Shown: positions 24,192-35,928, counted from the stretch's first letter. The stretch: 64,000 nt of DNA from Craterostigma plantagineum (GCA_027422505.1 JAPQWV010000490.1:62001-126000), one strand, 5' to 3'. A program made the numbers and translations. Notes: a model not told the origin generated them from the sequence alone.

Positions 24192-25125
24192 TCAGCCCTG
24201 ATGAGCGGCTCGACCGTCGAAGTTGGCGTTGATTGCAGCGTCGGTGGGAGAGAATGGGGGAATACTTTGCGAGACAGAGTGAGGCCTTCTCATCCTGGAC
24301 CGCATGGGCCTGCTCCTTTTTGGGCTTCGACCAGCACTCCCGGGCCTAATGGCCCAGCTTCCCGCATCGACGGCATTCATCGCCCTGCTTGTTCGAGAAT
24401 GCCGGCCCACTCGACGACCCGACAGCATGCCCACGACTGTGCCCGCATCGGCTGCCTCCTCTATTCGTGCCGCCGCCTCTTGGGCCGCCGCGGTGTGGTT
24501 CTCCACCTCCCGCTCCTTTCGCTGCGCGTCCCAGTCCTCCTCTGTGAGATACAGCTTACCCTCATGCTATAGTGACGCCGGCGGTCCATCCATTTCTTCC
24601 TCTGGTGAGATCAGCAACTTTCATGGTGGATGGATCGAGCAACGTCTTGATCGCAATCGCGATCTGCTTGAAGCAGGAAGGTAGACTTCGTAGCATCTTG
24701 GCTACGATTTCCTCGTCCTTCACTTCATCCCCCAATGCGGTGAGGTGCGCCGCCATGCCATTAAGGCGCAGCCCGAACTCCTCGATGGTCTCGCCATCGT
24801 TGAATGTAGCGAGGTCGAATTTGCGATGCAGCTGCTGCGCACGTTGCCTTCTTCACACGATCGTCCCCGATCCGCATGGTCGCGATCGCGTCCCAGGCCT
24901 CCTTGGCCGTCTCCTTGGAGCCGACGTCGCCACCATTTCGGGCGGGACCGCACTCACCAGAGCATCGAGCGCCATCATGTCTTCCTGCTCATCGGCAGTG
25001 CCCTTCTCGATGGAGTTCCATAGTGCTCTCGCCTTCAGCTTCACCTTCATCATGAGCGCCCAGTCAGAGTAGTTGGTCTTGGTGAGAACGGGGTAGCTAT
25101 TCCCGCCGCCCACCTTACGAATCAC
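24192..25125 (-). pseudogene. Copia gag of the GC-rich element, broken
   Basis: The N-terminal part reads VLTKTNYSDWALMMKVKLKA and MMALDALVSAVPPEMVAT (25,090-24,950), typical of plant copia gag. It continues in other frames with ATFNDGETIEEFGLRLNGMA and AKMLRSLPSCFKQIAIAI (near 24,800-24,670), then EEDWDAQRKERE. Frame shifts lie near 24,900 and 24,570. A zinc knuckle is expected near 24,350; only a scrambled CRRCG-like remnant is visible. The start is the ATG at 25,125, about 115 bp after the primer site. Confidence 0.85.
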
Positions 25126-25505
25126 TCACTGGATCACGGCGCCGGAGGCATCGGCTTTCTTGCTTCCATCGCCCACGATCACGGCGCTGGAGCATCGGCT
25201 TTCTTGTTCTCATCGCCCATGGTCCCTGGATGAAACTCGCTCTGATACCAGTTGTTGGAAAACTCACGCGAACACAGTGAACACGATCTTGTTTTGGTGC
25301 TACTGAAATATGCAGCGTTTTCTGTAGTCTTTGCATTGCTTAAATAGAAGTTTACATGGAAACTAATAAATGCCTACAATCAGGCCACTAATTTAGCCTA
25401 GACTAATAAGGAAAACACAATCACCTCCTAAGTTAAATATATTCTCCTAAACTAAGCCTAAGGTAATTAAGGAAAGTGAATCACAAGGATTATTCCTACA
25501 TGGGG

Positions 25506-25693
25506 TACCCATCTTCCCCAAGCTAAAGGTTTCACGTACGCGTACTTGGAAGATCCACATACCCGGTTCTCAATAAGAACGCTATGGAATTCTCAAGTAT
25601 GTTTTCTATTTCCGCTGTATTTGGTTAATTGCCTTTATTAATACAATCAAGGTTAAAGTCGTTTTCGAATCCATACGGTCACGGATCCCAACA
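25506..25693 (+). repeat. Copia LTR, right part, resumed after the nested element
   Basis: Continuation of the LTR at 20,267-20,619. It ends GGATCCCAACA, a normal LTR terminus. Confidence 0.7.
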
Positions 25694-26757
25694 ATGATCC
25701 GATATTTCTATATATTATGTATATATGTTAAGTCTCAGTTGAAGTCTTTGTCAACACATTTACCGAAATACTGTTCCCTGGAAGAGAATTAAAGCCTAAA
25801 GCTGAACGTGTGTTTGCGTAATTGTATGCCTCCTTCGTATATCGAAGAATCTTAGAAAAATAATGAACCTATGAGCGTCGATTTTATATTATTAGATGAA
25901 ATGTTTCTGCTATACAAGTATTTTGTTTATATGTTTGTAAGTGTTGCATGGTGAGGATCATTCTAAATACTTGTTCATATTTTGTATATTTGTTTAATTG
26001 TAAAATTGTCCGATGCAAGCTTCCATTGCTATCCGAATTGCTGACCATTTTTCAAGATATTCTCATTGACGGCCATGTTTTTTCTATATCTGATTTGTGG
26101 TCGTCAATGATCCTCGTATTGCGCGACTGCTTGATATTTAATAAGATTCACTGGCCGTACTGTGATGGCTGGTGCTGCTGAAGATTTGTGTTCTATAATC
26201 ACTTATATGTTTCAGTTACTTCCTTACAAAGATTACTTTGAAATGACCGCACGCAACAAAGATTTATCGAGGTATGTTTGCATATCGTTCGTTATTTGTA
26301 TTATGTTAAATAATTAAGCACGTTCAGAAAGTTATAGGATTGCTATGTGAAGTTGTGGAAACCAGATGCTATGGACGATGGAAGTACGAGGCAAGCGTCG
26401 TTTAAGCTTTCGTTGAAATGTTGATCTCATATAATAATTAGTTGAATATCAAGGAAAATATATTGGCGTATACATTTTCATTTGTTTCTTTTTTTCATAC
26501 ATGTTCGACGGTACATGCAGTCTGACAAGGATCACTGTTACGGTATGGGCTGACATTGTGGAATGGTTCATTCTACTGTTGGGACAATGTCAATTGTTAT
26601 TATTGTGACCAACGCCAATCCAGAGCTCTTTAACTGTATTTAAATTAACTTCTATTATTGATATTTGTATTATTTAAAAAATTCTTTCATACGTGTTCGA
26701 CGCTACATGCAGTCTTACGTCGTCGTTCAAATTGTACGTTAATTATGATATCAATGC
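25694..26757 (+). pseudogene. Possible RPA-like (OB-fold) gene fragment in several exons
   Basis: Weak exon-like segments with plausible splice borders. After TATGTTTCAG (near 26,216) comes LLPYKDYFEMTARNKDLS, followed by GTATGTTTG. Near 26,330-26,405 come VIGLLCEV and, in another frame, RQASFKLS. After ACATGCAG (near 26,519) comes LTRITVTVWADIVEWF, then PELFN near 26,620. The order DVIG-like, F-L, ITVTVW-D resembles the OB-fold of replication protein A large-subunit relatives, common in plants and also carried by Helitrons. A direct repeat of about 35 bp ending in ACATGCAGTCT occurs near 26,490-26,525 and 26,686-26,722. Frames do not join cleanly. An open frame at 25,948-26,181 is unrecognised. 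I treat this as a degenerate fragment of host or Helitron origin. Confidence 0.35.
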
Positions 26758-26762
26758 CGTGT

Positions 26763-29055
26763 TGGGCAGCAAGGGCTCTATACGAGAACACAACATCTTA
26801 GAGATGCATTTATAGACATCATGCAATGGGTCTGAAGTCTTGGGGCTGTGGTTGGATTAGTCACCTTGGGGATAAGGCATAAGACTGTTTTATTCAGACT
26901 CGGCATAATCTTTCCTGTTTCAAAAAATTCCATGACAGCATCAGTTACCAATGGTCTACATTTCCCCAAGCTTTTTGGAAGAATCACTACCATACCCATC
27001 CGGCCCAGGTGCAACATCCACATGTATTGACATCATTGCCACAAGAACTTCCTTCCTCTCAAAAGTTTGAACTAGCTGTAACGATCAGTCAAAGACAGTT
27101 GATAGCCCTCCTCAGCCACACCATGTTCCAGTCTGATAGAAGTATAATCATCCTTCCCCAGCAGCTCCTGGTAATATTCAATAGTTGTTGTGAATGTCCC
27201 CTGGATCAGATATGACTCTGCCCTCTTCAGTGGAGATAGAAACCACTCTATTGAAGTAAGGCCTTTGTCTAATCATAGAATGGAAGGATGAATTGTTTTG
27301 ATGGGAAGAACATACACGGTTATACGTATCCGATCTATTAGCATTCTTCACTCGATAAACACTCTTGATCCTCCATTTCATCTCATTGACAACTAGCTGT
27401 GCAAGCTTCTCCTCATTCTTCACTCCCTTATCGTGCAGTTGACTATTCTTTTCACACCATATGTGATAGCAGACTGATGCATAACAGGCAAGGGTAATGT
27501 AGTGATGTATATCACTTTTCCTGGCCATGTGCAACAACCACTCACACAATTCAGCATAAGAATTAACCCCGCCCCCAGTATTCAGCCAGGAGTTAATCCT
27601 TTGTAAAAGAGTTCGACTGAATCTGCACTCCACAAATAGATGTTCTATGATTCATCAGCATCACCACACAGTCTACAGGTTCTGTCCGTGACATTCAGCC
27701 CCCATCCAACCAGTTTGTCAATGGTGAGAAGTCTTTTATGCATGAGGATCCACAGAATAAAGGAATGTTTGGGTATGTTATACCTATTCCATATTGCTTT
27801 GCAGTATGGGAAGTTAGGATTCACCCCTTTAACCCATTCGTAACCAGACTAATGGAATATCTGCCATCTGCTGTCAGTCTCCACCTCCTCCCATTATAGC
27901 CACCATGGAAAAAAGCTCTTTGATTCGATGCAGTTTCTTCCAATGCCAATGAATCCAAGACAGCAGATCCCAAAACTGGCCCCTTCCAAGTAAAAAATAT
28001 TGATCCACTTTATCCAAAGGGATTCTATGTCTTGTGTAATGTCCCATACCTATTTTCCAGCTAAGGCTAGGTTCCAAGTCACACAATCCCTGAGATTTAG
28101 CCCTCCCTGCTTCTTGGGTAGGCAGATTCTATCCCAACTGATAAGTGACACTGATTTTCCATCAACCTTTTTGCCCCATAAGAAGTCCCTACAGATGCTG
28201 TCCACTTCTTTGTAGACTGCCTTGGGGAGTAGGAAGATGGACACCCAGTAGCCATGCATTCCAAGAGCCCCGAGTTGATCAGACACAATCTCCCAGCGTA
28301 AGACAAGTTCCTTGTGGCCCAACACCTAATTCGAGCAGCGATCCTCTCTACCAGGGACTTACATGAAGTTCTGCTCCATCTAATAGGAGAAATGGACACT
28401 CACAGATATTTCATGGGATATTCTTCCAGTTGAAACCCAGTCACTTGTGTGATTTGGGCGGCCTCATTGGTGTGCATTCCAGCTAGAAACAGTCGAGATT
28501 TCAGCTTGTTTGCCTCCAGTCCAGAAGCAGTTTTAAACTGGTTCAGGGTCTCAGCTATCACCCTCACTGCCCCCACAGTGCCTTTGCAAAAGAGCATGAG
28601 GTCGTCAGCAAAACATAAATTCACCAATCTTATCTGCTTGCACAACGGGTGAAATCTAAATCTGGGATCCTTTGATGCTAACTGCAGTTTTCTTGTAATA
28701 TATTCCATTGGTATCACAAACAATAAAGGTGATACAAGGTCCCCTTGTCTTAATCCTCTAGCTCTTGAGAACAGCACATTCTATGTTCCATTGAGAGATA
28801 TGGTGTAATTCACAGTGGATACACAAGCCAAAATCCAGCTAATGAACTTCACAGGACACCTGAGCAGCTCTAGCCATTCCTTTAGGAAGCCCCAGTGCAA
28901 GGAATCATAGGTTTTTTTAAGGTCCACTTTCATCATAGCTCTGGAATAAGCATTCTTCCTATTGTATAACCTGAGTAAATCTTGGCAGAACAAGACATTG
29001 TGTACAATAGACCGTCCTTCAATAAAGGCACTGTGATTGGCATGTATCAGTTTGG
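26763..29055 (-). pseudogene. LINE ORF2 RT and C-terminal domain, duplicated round
   Basis: Near-identical copy of 29,056-31,353. Differences seen include an 8-bp deletion near 26,816, single bases near 28,489 and 28,602, and a 1-bp change near 27,061. It contains the same RT segments, with FADDLMLF near 28,597, the same frame breaks, and the same RVT-linker chimeric frame at 27,178-27,633. A third linker/RT start follows and ends at 26,763. Confidence 0.88.
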
Positions 29056-31898
29056 GCAGCAAGGGCTTTATACGAGAGCACAACATCTTGGAGATGCATT
29101 TATAGACTGTATTACATCATGCAATGGGTCTGAAGTCTTGGGGTTGTGGTTGGATTAGTCACCTTGGGGATAAGGCATAAGACTGTTTTATTCAGACTCG
29201 GCATAATCTTTCCTGTTTCAAAAAATTCCATGACAGCATCAGTTACCAATGGTCTACATTTCCCCAAGCTTTTTGGAAGAATCACTACCATACCCATCCG
29301 GCCCAGGTGCAACATCCACATGTATTGACATCATTGCCACAAGAACTTCCTTCCTCTCAAAGTTTGAACTAGCTGTAACTGATCAGTCAAAGACAGTTGA
29401 TAGCCCTCCTCAGCCACACCATGTTCCAGTCTGATAGAAGTATAATCATCCTTCCCCAGCAGCTCCTGGTAATATTCAATAGTTGTTGTGAATGTCCCCT
29501 GGATCAGATATGACTCTGCCCTCTTCAGTGGAGATAGAAACCACTCTATTGAAGTAAGGCCTTTGTCTAATCATAGAATGGAAGGATGAATTGTTTTGAT
29601 GGGAAGAACATACACGGTTATACGTATCCGATCTATTAGCATTCTTCACTCGATAAACACTCTTGATCCTCCATTTCATCTCATTGACAACTAGCTGTGC
29701 AAGCTTCTCCTCATTCTTCACTCCCTTATCGTGCAGTTGACTATTCTTTTCACACCATATGTGATAGCAGACTGATGCATAACAGGCAAGGGTAATGTAG
29801 TGATGTATATCACTTTTCCTGGCCATGTGCAACAACCACTCACACAATTCAGCATAAGAATTAACCCCGCCCCCAGTATTCAGCCAGGAGTTAATCCTTT
29901 GTAAAAGAGTTCGACTGAATCTGCACTCCACAAATAGATGTTCTATGATTCATCAGCATCACCACACAGTCTACAGGTTCTGTCCGTGACATTCAGCCCC
30001 CATCCAACCAGTTTGTCAATGGTGAGAAGTCTTTTATGCATGAGGATCCACAGAATAAAGGAATGTTTGGGTATGTTATACCTATTCCATATAGCTTTGC
30101 AGTATGGGAAGTTAGGATTCACCCCTTTAACCCATTCGTAACCAGACTAATGGAATATCTGCCATCTGCTGTCAGTCTCCACCTCCTCCCATTATAGCCA
30201 CCATGGAAAAAAGCTCTTTGATTCGATGCAGTTTCTTCCAATGCCAATGAATCCAAGACAGCGGATCCCAAAACTGGCCCCTTCCAAGTAAAAAATATTG
30301 ATCCACTTTATCCAAAGGGATTCTATGTCTTGTGTAATGTCCCATACCTATTTTCCAGCTAAGGCTAGGTTCCAAGTCACACAATCCCTGAGATTTAGCC
30401 CTCCCTGCTTCTTGGGTAGGCAGATTCTATCCCAACTGATAAGTGACACTGATTTTCCATCAACCTTTTTGCCCCATAAGAAGTCCCTACAGATGCTGTC
30501 CACTTCTTTGTAGACTGCCTTGGGGAGTAGGAAGATGGACACCCAGTAGCCATGCATTCCAAGAGCCCCGAGTTGATCAGACACAATCTCCCAGCGTAAG
30601 ACAAGTTCCTTGTGGCCCAACACCTAATTCGAGCAGCGATCCTCTCTACCAGGGACTTACATGAAGTTCTGCTCCATCTAATAGGAGAAATGGACACTCA
30701 CAGATATTTCATGGGATATTCTTCCAGTTGAAACCCAGTCACTTGTGTGATTTGGGCGGCCTCATTGGTGTGCATTCCAGCTAGAAACAGGCGAGATTTC
30801 AGCTTGTTTGCCTCCAGTCCAGAAGCAGTTTTAAACTGGTTCAGGGTCTCAGCTATCACCCTCACTGCCCCCACAGTGCCTTTGCAAAAGAGCATGAGGT
30901 CATCAGCAAAACATAAATTCACCAATCTTATCTGCTTGCACAACGGGTAAAATCTAAATCTGGGATCCTTTGATGCTAACTGCAGTTTTCTTGTAATATA
31001 TTCCATTGGTATCACAAACAATAAAGGTGATACAAGGTCCCCTTGTCTTAATCCTCTAGCTCTTGAGAACAGCACATTCTATGTTCCATTGAGAGATATG
31101 GTGTAATTCACAGTGGATACACAAGCCAAAATCCAGCTAATGAACTTCACAGGACACCTGAGCAGCTCTAGCCATTCCTTTAGGAAGCCCCAGTGCAAGG
31201 AATCATAGGTTTTCTTAAGGTCCACTTTCATCATAGCTCTGGAATAAGCATTCTTCCTATTGTATAACCTGAGTAAATCTTGGCACAACAAGATATTGTG
31301 TACAATAGACCGTCCTTCAATAAAGGCACTGTGATTGGCATGTATCAGTTTGGGCAGCAAGGGCTTTATACGAGAGCACAACATCTTAGAGATGCATTTA
31401 TAGACTGTATTACATCATGCAATGGATCTGAAGTCTTGGGCTGTGGTTGGATTAGTCACCTTGGGGATAAGGCATAAGACTGTTTTATTCAGACTCGGCA
31501 TAATCTTTCCTGTTTCAAAAAATTCCATGACAGCATCAGTTACCAATGGTCCTGCATTTCCCCAAGCGTTTTGGAAGAATCACTACCATACCCATCCGGC
31601 CCAGGTGCAACATCCACATGTATTGACATCATTGCCACAAGAACTTCCTTTCTCTCAAAAGGTTGAACTAGCTGTAACTGATCAGTCAAAGACAGTTGAT
31701 AGCCCTCCTCAGCCACACCATATTCCAGTCTGATAGAAGTATAATCATCCTTCCCCAGCAGCTCCTGGTAATATTCAATAGTTGTTGTGAATGTACCCTG
31801 GATCAGATATGACTCTGCCCTCTTCAGTGGAGATAGAAACCACTCTATTGAAGTAAGGCCTTTGTCTAATCATAGAATGGAAGGATGAATTGTTTTGA
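29056..31898 (-). pseudogene. LINE ORF2 linker, RT and C-terminal domain, first round
   Basis: From 31,890 leftward: the linker QNNSSFHSMIRQRPYFNRV, a frame break near 31,775, RT start (DVAPGPDGYGSDS near 31,600), KVDLKKTYDSLHWGFLKEW (near 31,220; Lys-Thr where Ala is usual), GLRQGDLVSPLLFVI (near 31,045), FADDLMLF (near 30,895), YPMKYL and ARIRCWATRNLSYAGRL. A connection region and the zinc-binding RVT domain follow (29,931-29,600; MECRFSRTLLQRIN). The RVT domain runs in frame into a second copy of the linker at about 29,600, giving a 151-codon chimeric frame. Several breaks make it non-functional. Confidence 0.88.
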
Positions 31899-32167
31899 TC
31901 CCCTTTATCCAGCCATCTAATTTTGGCCTTCTGGCTCAGGAATTTATGACTGGCTTTTGACAAGAAACAATATTGCAATCTTATCTCAGCTTCTTTAGTT
32001 AACAAGTGAGTGTTCAAAGGATCATCATGTAGAGCCTGTTGTACCTCAGCCATTCTGTCCTTGGCAGCCTCTGCTTGCTTTAGCATATCGGCAAGTGTGT
32101 CTCTGTTGAGTGCTTTCAGGGGGGCTTGTAACTTCCTCAGATTGAGGCAGAGACTCCTCATAGATGA

Positions 32168-32985
32168 TCAACTCGGGGCACTCCAATTCTCCTGAACTGT
32201 TTTGGCAAAGGAGGGGGCTAAGCTCCACATATTAAAATACTTGAATGGTCTCCTTTGGAATTGCATTTGCCCATTGCATCTGAGAAGGATGGGAGTATGA
32301 TCAGAAACTCCTTCAGGCAGAAACAGCACACTATAGTCAATGTGTTTAGATAGCCAGGCTTCATTTGCAATGCCCAATTGATTCTGCTCCATATTCTCAG
32401 CTCAGGAGTTTGTTTGTTATTCCTGAAATGACAGCCACTCCTTTTAATCTCCTCTACTTGACAGTGCTGCAGACATTAAAATCCTCTGAAATCATTAGCA
32501 TTTATTGTAGCTCCTCCAATTCTGTCTTCAAAACTTCTGATGTTATTAAAGTCACCCCACACCACCAAAGGATCACTAAGCGACCCTCCAGTCTGTATGA
32601 GGTGTTCCCACAGTCTCCCCCTGCCCGCAACATCATTCAGTCTATACACACAAGTAAGATAGGAAACAAGTACCACAGCTCTGCTAATTCTGAAGTGCAT
32701 AAACTGATCAGCTTTGGACAACATCTCCAGTTCCAAATCCCCTCTCCATACTATCACTATTCTGCCATTTGGGTGTTCACTCAGATTATGCCACATCTTC
32801 CAGCCAGGGAACATTCTTGTGATGACACTCCTCAACTGTCCTTCCTTCAGTTTGGTTTCCAGCATGCACATGATATTTATTTTGCATTTACAGCAGAAGA
32901 GAGCTATTTCTTTCTGCTTAGCAGGGCCATTAAGGCCCCTAACATTCCACACAGTGGACCTATCCACAAACAGAGGATTAAACAC
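32168..32985 (-). pseudogene. LINE ORF2 endonuclease domain
   Basis: Apurinic-type endonuclease. It starts near WNVRGLNGPAKQKEI (32,945), followed by the acidic LETKLKEGQ, VVWGDFNNIRSFEDR (near 32,545) and, after a frame break near 32,480, the catalytic-type GVSDHTPILL (near 32,300). Asn, Glu, Asp and His motifs are all present. This enzyme nicks target DNA to prime reverse transcription. The frame is broken near 32,400-32,480 and again near 32,165. Confidence 0.88.
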
Positions 32986-32991
32986 ATTTGA

Positions 32992-33305
32992 AGCTAATAA
33001 TATTCAATTTGCAAAAATAAGAACACGTTCAAATTGTTTTTCGCGCGAATAGTGGAATTTCAGAATAAAAAATTCAGCCTAAATCATGATTCCGATTGCT
33101 ACCGATCTAATCCTAATTGATTTATACTACTTAGGCGAGCACAAAAACACCAAATTCAACTCAGATAAGCACAGAATTAAGCTATCAGATCAAATTTCAT
33201 TTTTGCGCTAAAACTGTTCTTCACCCGGAACAGATTCAGAATTAAAATTCGATCCGAATTCTAACAATTATGATTCAAACAGAACGAATCTGCTCTGATA
33301 CCAAC
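32992..33305 (-). other. Copia leader with tRNA-iMet primer site
   Basis: Non-coding leader of a minus-strand copia element. The complement of TGGTATCAGAGC lies at 33,292-33,303, two bases before the LTR at 33,306. Coding sequence of the element is missing; the LINE takes its place near 32,990. The rest is AT-rich with no feature seen. Confidence 0.7.
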
Positions 33306-33668
33306 TGTTAGGTCACCGATTATCAACTCCTATGATCCTAGACTTCAATCCTAAGTAATTCGACTAGAATAATTGACATTAAGATTCGATCGAAAAACTC
33401 AATTGAAGAAAGCTGGAGAGAATTTCCTGTTGTGAGAGAAAATACTTGATGTTTCTCTCTCTAGAAATTGGATTGGCAGCCTTTCGGATTAATTGACTAA
33501 TTTTCTCTCTTAAGCACAATGTTTATACTAGTATTTATACAAAACAAACTTGGTATAAATACAAGTTAAGTCCTAAGCTAAGGACAAATACAAATAAGCC
33601 CCTAATTACAAGGACAACTAATGAAATCAAAGCACAACAAAAACTTATATTCTACACAATACCAAAAT
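33306..33668 (-). repeat. Copia 5' LTR (minus strand)
   Basis: Begins TGTTAGGTCACC beside the primer site. The first 220 bp match 35,929-36,150 (shared CTCTCTCTAGAA, GGCAGCC, TTCGGAT and AAGCACAATG). The right end is placed where MULE coding sequence begins, near 33,669. Confidence 0.75.
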
Positions 33669-35233
33669 TAAATACCTGGGTGACGATCCGAAATAAGGCA
33701 AATCGGTTGATTCTCTTGAACACATGTGTTCAAATGGTTAAAGAACCACGTCCATGAGTCTGTACTTTCTTCCGTGATAATGGCAACGCTAGAGGAAAGA
33801 CATTTGGTTGGCGTCCAACGACGTAGCAATCAATGATTTATGTCTATATTTGGAGTATAAATTCGTACCATCGATACAAAGAACTTTGCGACAATGTTTG
33901 AAGCCATCGATGCTCGGTTTAAAAGCCAAAAACATACCGGAGTTGGATGTGTTCATGTCTCTCTGTCTCCAGATCACTTCAAGATTTTCCTTGGATTGTA
34001 ATGCTAGCTTTCATAAATATTGGGAGTTTGGTAACACGATCTTCCCACGTACCGTAAACATTTTCCATCTCTTTTCAGACCATGCCAAGCTTGAATATAT
34101 AAGATTTCGTAGCCATATTTACCTTTCGCGAGTTGTTGGACATTTTCGGGTAGAAATTGCGGATCGATTTCACGGTTCCGGCCAACAAATCAACATAAAA
34201 TTTCGAGAGATATTACGGTGTGTGCTTGCCAGCCCAGTCATATAGCAAGTGTGCGGTCCTTCAAATTTTATAACAGACCAATAACCTTTTTTTTTTCGCT
34301 TGAAGGATGCCCGCAGTCTCCAAGAGCAATCAGTCGTATGATCACATTGAACACCACAACGTGTACTGCTGCTTTCTATAACGTAATACTCGCGTCTAGC
34401 AACCCTGATCGAAAAATCGTCGACGGCACATTGCGAATGTTTTCTAGTTGGAAAAATCATACCTCGACAAAACATAGGGTTATCTCTGTCGTAAAACTCC
34501 CCGTAACCACCATAGTCGTTGCCATCACGAGGTGGCATTTGGTACGTCTGACAAAACGGGACGGACTGAAACATCGTTGAGCAGTAGAGTCCAGTAGAGT
34601 GGTATCATCAGGCTCGTCGGGGTCGTTGGGATCGGGTAACTCGGACAGTGGATCCTCATCATTCGCTTCCGAATCATTAACATCAACGTCTTTCTCGGGT
34701 TCAGACACGAAATCTGGCACGGGTTCTGACACGGATTCTAGCAGATTGAATGCAATACCAAGCGTCGGCATCTTTAGAGAAACATTGCTGAACCCTGCCG
34801 TAACTGAGACAATGTCGAGAAAATCCGGACATGTACAACTCGAACTTCAAATGCAAGAAACTCGGGCCGCTTCTCGAAATTCCGATGAGGCTCTTCGTTC
34901 AAATCAAATTTGAATTTCAATTATTTCAACAAAAACCTTAAAATAATTGTTCCCCGAATCGGGATGTATGAAAAATTGTAAATCGTTGTCGTTGGAGTAG
35001 TTGATGAAAGTGGCAGGAATAAAGAATTCATTTTTTGCATGAACAATCAACGAAGAACGGCTGTTATCAATACCCCTAATTTCAAACAACAACGATACAA
35101 ACTCAAAAGAATTGGTGTTGCAATGAATTCGCCTATACGCAATAGGACGAATACTATATTTGACGATAGAATCGGATGATTGAATCATTTCACCGTCCAA
35201 ATATACTATGACTTGTACGCGACTCGCCACCAT
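33669..35233 (-). pseudogene. MULE (MuDR-type) transposase, N-terminal half, broken
   Basis: Minus-strand Mutator-like transposase. It starts at an ATG at 35,233 with a PB1-like N-terminal region (VIVYLDGEMI), then an acidic stretch (SELPDPNDPDEPDD near 34,640). The MuDR DNA-binding domain follows (GMIFPTRKHSQCAVDDFSIR near 34,450; CSWRLRASFKRKKKGYWSVI near 34,310). The transposase core begins near 33,920 (FKPSIDGFKHCRKV, IDGTNLYSKY, LIATSLDANQ), and LISDRHPGI is recognisable near 33,680. The rest of the catalytic core and the SWIM finger are missing where the copia LTR lies. Shifts occur near 34,900, 34,570, 34,170 and 33,790. Confidence 0.9.
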
Positions 35234-35275
35234 TGTTTGTGTTGTGTTAAATCGAGGGGGGTATTTATAGAAATG

Positions 35276-35632
35276 TAACTCGTAACTAATAGTTACGAGT
35301 TAAATGAATTATTGCACTACGCACGTAACTCGTAATATATTCATACGAGTTATATGCATTATCGAGTATCGACTAACACGCTACATGCGCATGCAGGTTG
35401 GTCGGGCACTATAATAACTCGTATGATTATTTTAGGAGTTACATCTCGTATACTATTTATACGAGTTACTTGGAAATGCCATGTCAGGTGCGCCGGCCAC
35501 CCTGGACTAGTAACTCGTGTAATCTTTTTACGAGTTACTTGGAAATGGCAGGTGTGCGGGCCACCCTCGACTAGTAACTCGTATAATCTTTTTACGAGTT
35601 ACTAACTCGTATAATCTTTTTACGAAAATTGC
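35276..35632. repeat. Palindrome array upstream of the MULE transposase
   Basis: TAACTCGTA and its complement TACGAGTTA recur as hairpins. At 35,276-35,302 the arms TAACTCGTAACTA and TAGTTACGAGTTA are perfect around one base. Further pairs lie at 35,326-35,352, 35,415-35,442 (imperfect), about 35,444-35,468, 35,509-35,539 and 35,573-35,603, with a half copy to 35,632. The last full pairs belong to a unit of about 65 bp repeated twice. The array sits 40-400 bp before the transposase start, where a promoter or terminal repeat is expected. Confidence 0.85.
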
Positions 35633-35928
35633 TATTTTATTAATGGTTTTTATTTCATAATTATTTGTTAATGGTTTATATTTTTTAATTAATTTATTAA
35701 AAAAAGCCCAATATAAGACTCCTCGTGTCCATATTAAAGTAATACATATATATATATCAAAGTAGGATGGGGTCTTCCTCATGATGACAGAGAGAGTTGC
35801 AAACGAATCAAATCGAGTCGAATATCACCATATTCTATTTGTATTCATTTATTTTTCGAATATTCAATTCATATTCATTTTATATTCGAATATTAAAATC
35901 GATTCATATTCGATTTGATAATATATCC
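35633..35928. other. AT-rich spacer, no gene seen
   Basis: Contains an AT run near 35,745-35,757 and repeated TATTCGAATATT-like words near 35,860-35,920. No coding or RNA feature is supported. It may hold the far end of the MULE, but I could not place a terminal inverted repeat. Confidence 0.4.

Larger units (their letters stand above)
20620..25500 (-). mobile_element. GC-rich Ty1/copia element, complete structure, 4,881 bp
   Basis: LTRs lie at 20,620-20,861 and 25,253-25,500 (242 and 248 bp, TGTTGGAAAA to TTCCTACA). A 5-bp target duplication TGGGG lies at 20,615-20,619 and 25,501-25,505. The LTRs differ at several positions and by a short indel, so the insertion is not recent. The complement of a tRNA-iMet site is at 25,239-25,250 and a purine tract (complement) at 20,862-20,877. 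The coding part is much more GC-rich, especially at third codon positions, than other elements here. Wording of RT/RNase H (WQSMKQKAVAQSSCEAEYI) suggests an Oryco/Ivana-like lineage, with low certainty. Confidence 0.93.
26763..32991 (-). mobile_element. L1-type LINE with internal tandem duplication, no poly(A) end
   Basis: Minus-strand LINE ORF2. Reading leftward: endonuclease (32,985-32,170), linker (32,161-31,775), RT, connection and zinc-binding RVT domain. Past that point the sequence does not reach a 3' UTR and poly(A). It jumps back to the linker and repeats (period 2,298 bp), then begins a third round and stops at 26,763 inside RT. No ORF1 or poly(A) tract is visible. All copies share a frame break after the linker, so the element was defective before the duplication. 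Confidence 0.88.

Noticed and set aside
21872..24684. Several long plus-strand open frames across the GC-rich copia
   Set aside because: They are antisense shadows of its gag-pol, made long by high GC.
32365..32991. 208-codon plus-strand frame opposite the LINE endonuclease
   Set aside because: Antisense shadow of a recognised endonuclease domain, with no domain of its own.
34599..34913. Serine-rich plus-strand frame in the MULE
   Set aside because: Antisense of the acidic Asp/Glu/Pro-rich segment of the transposase.
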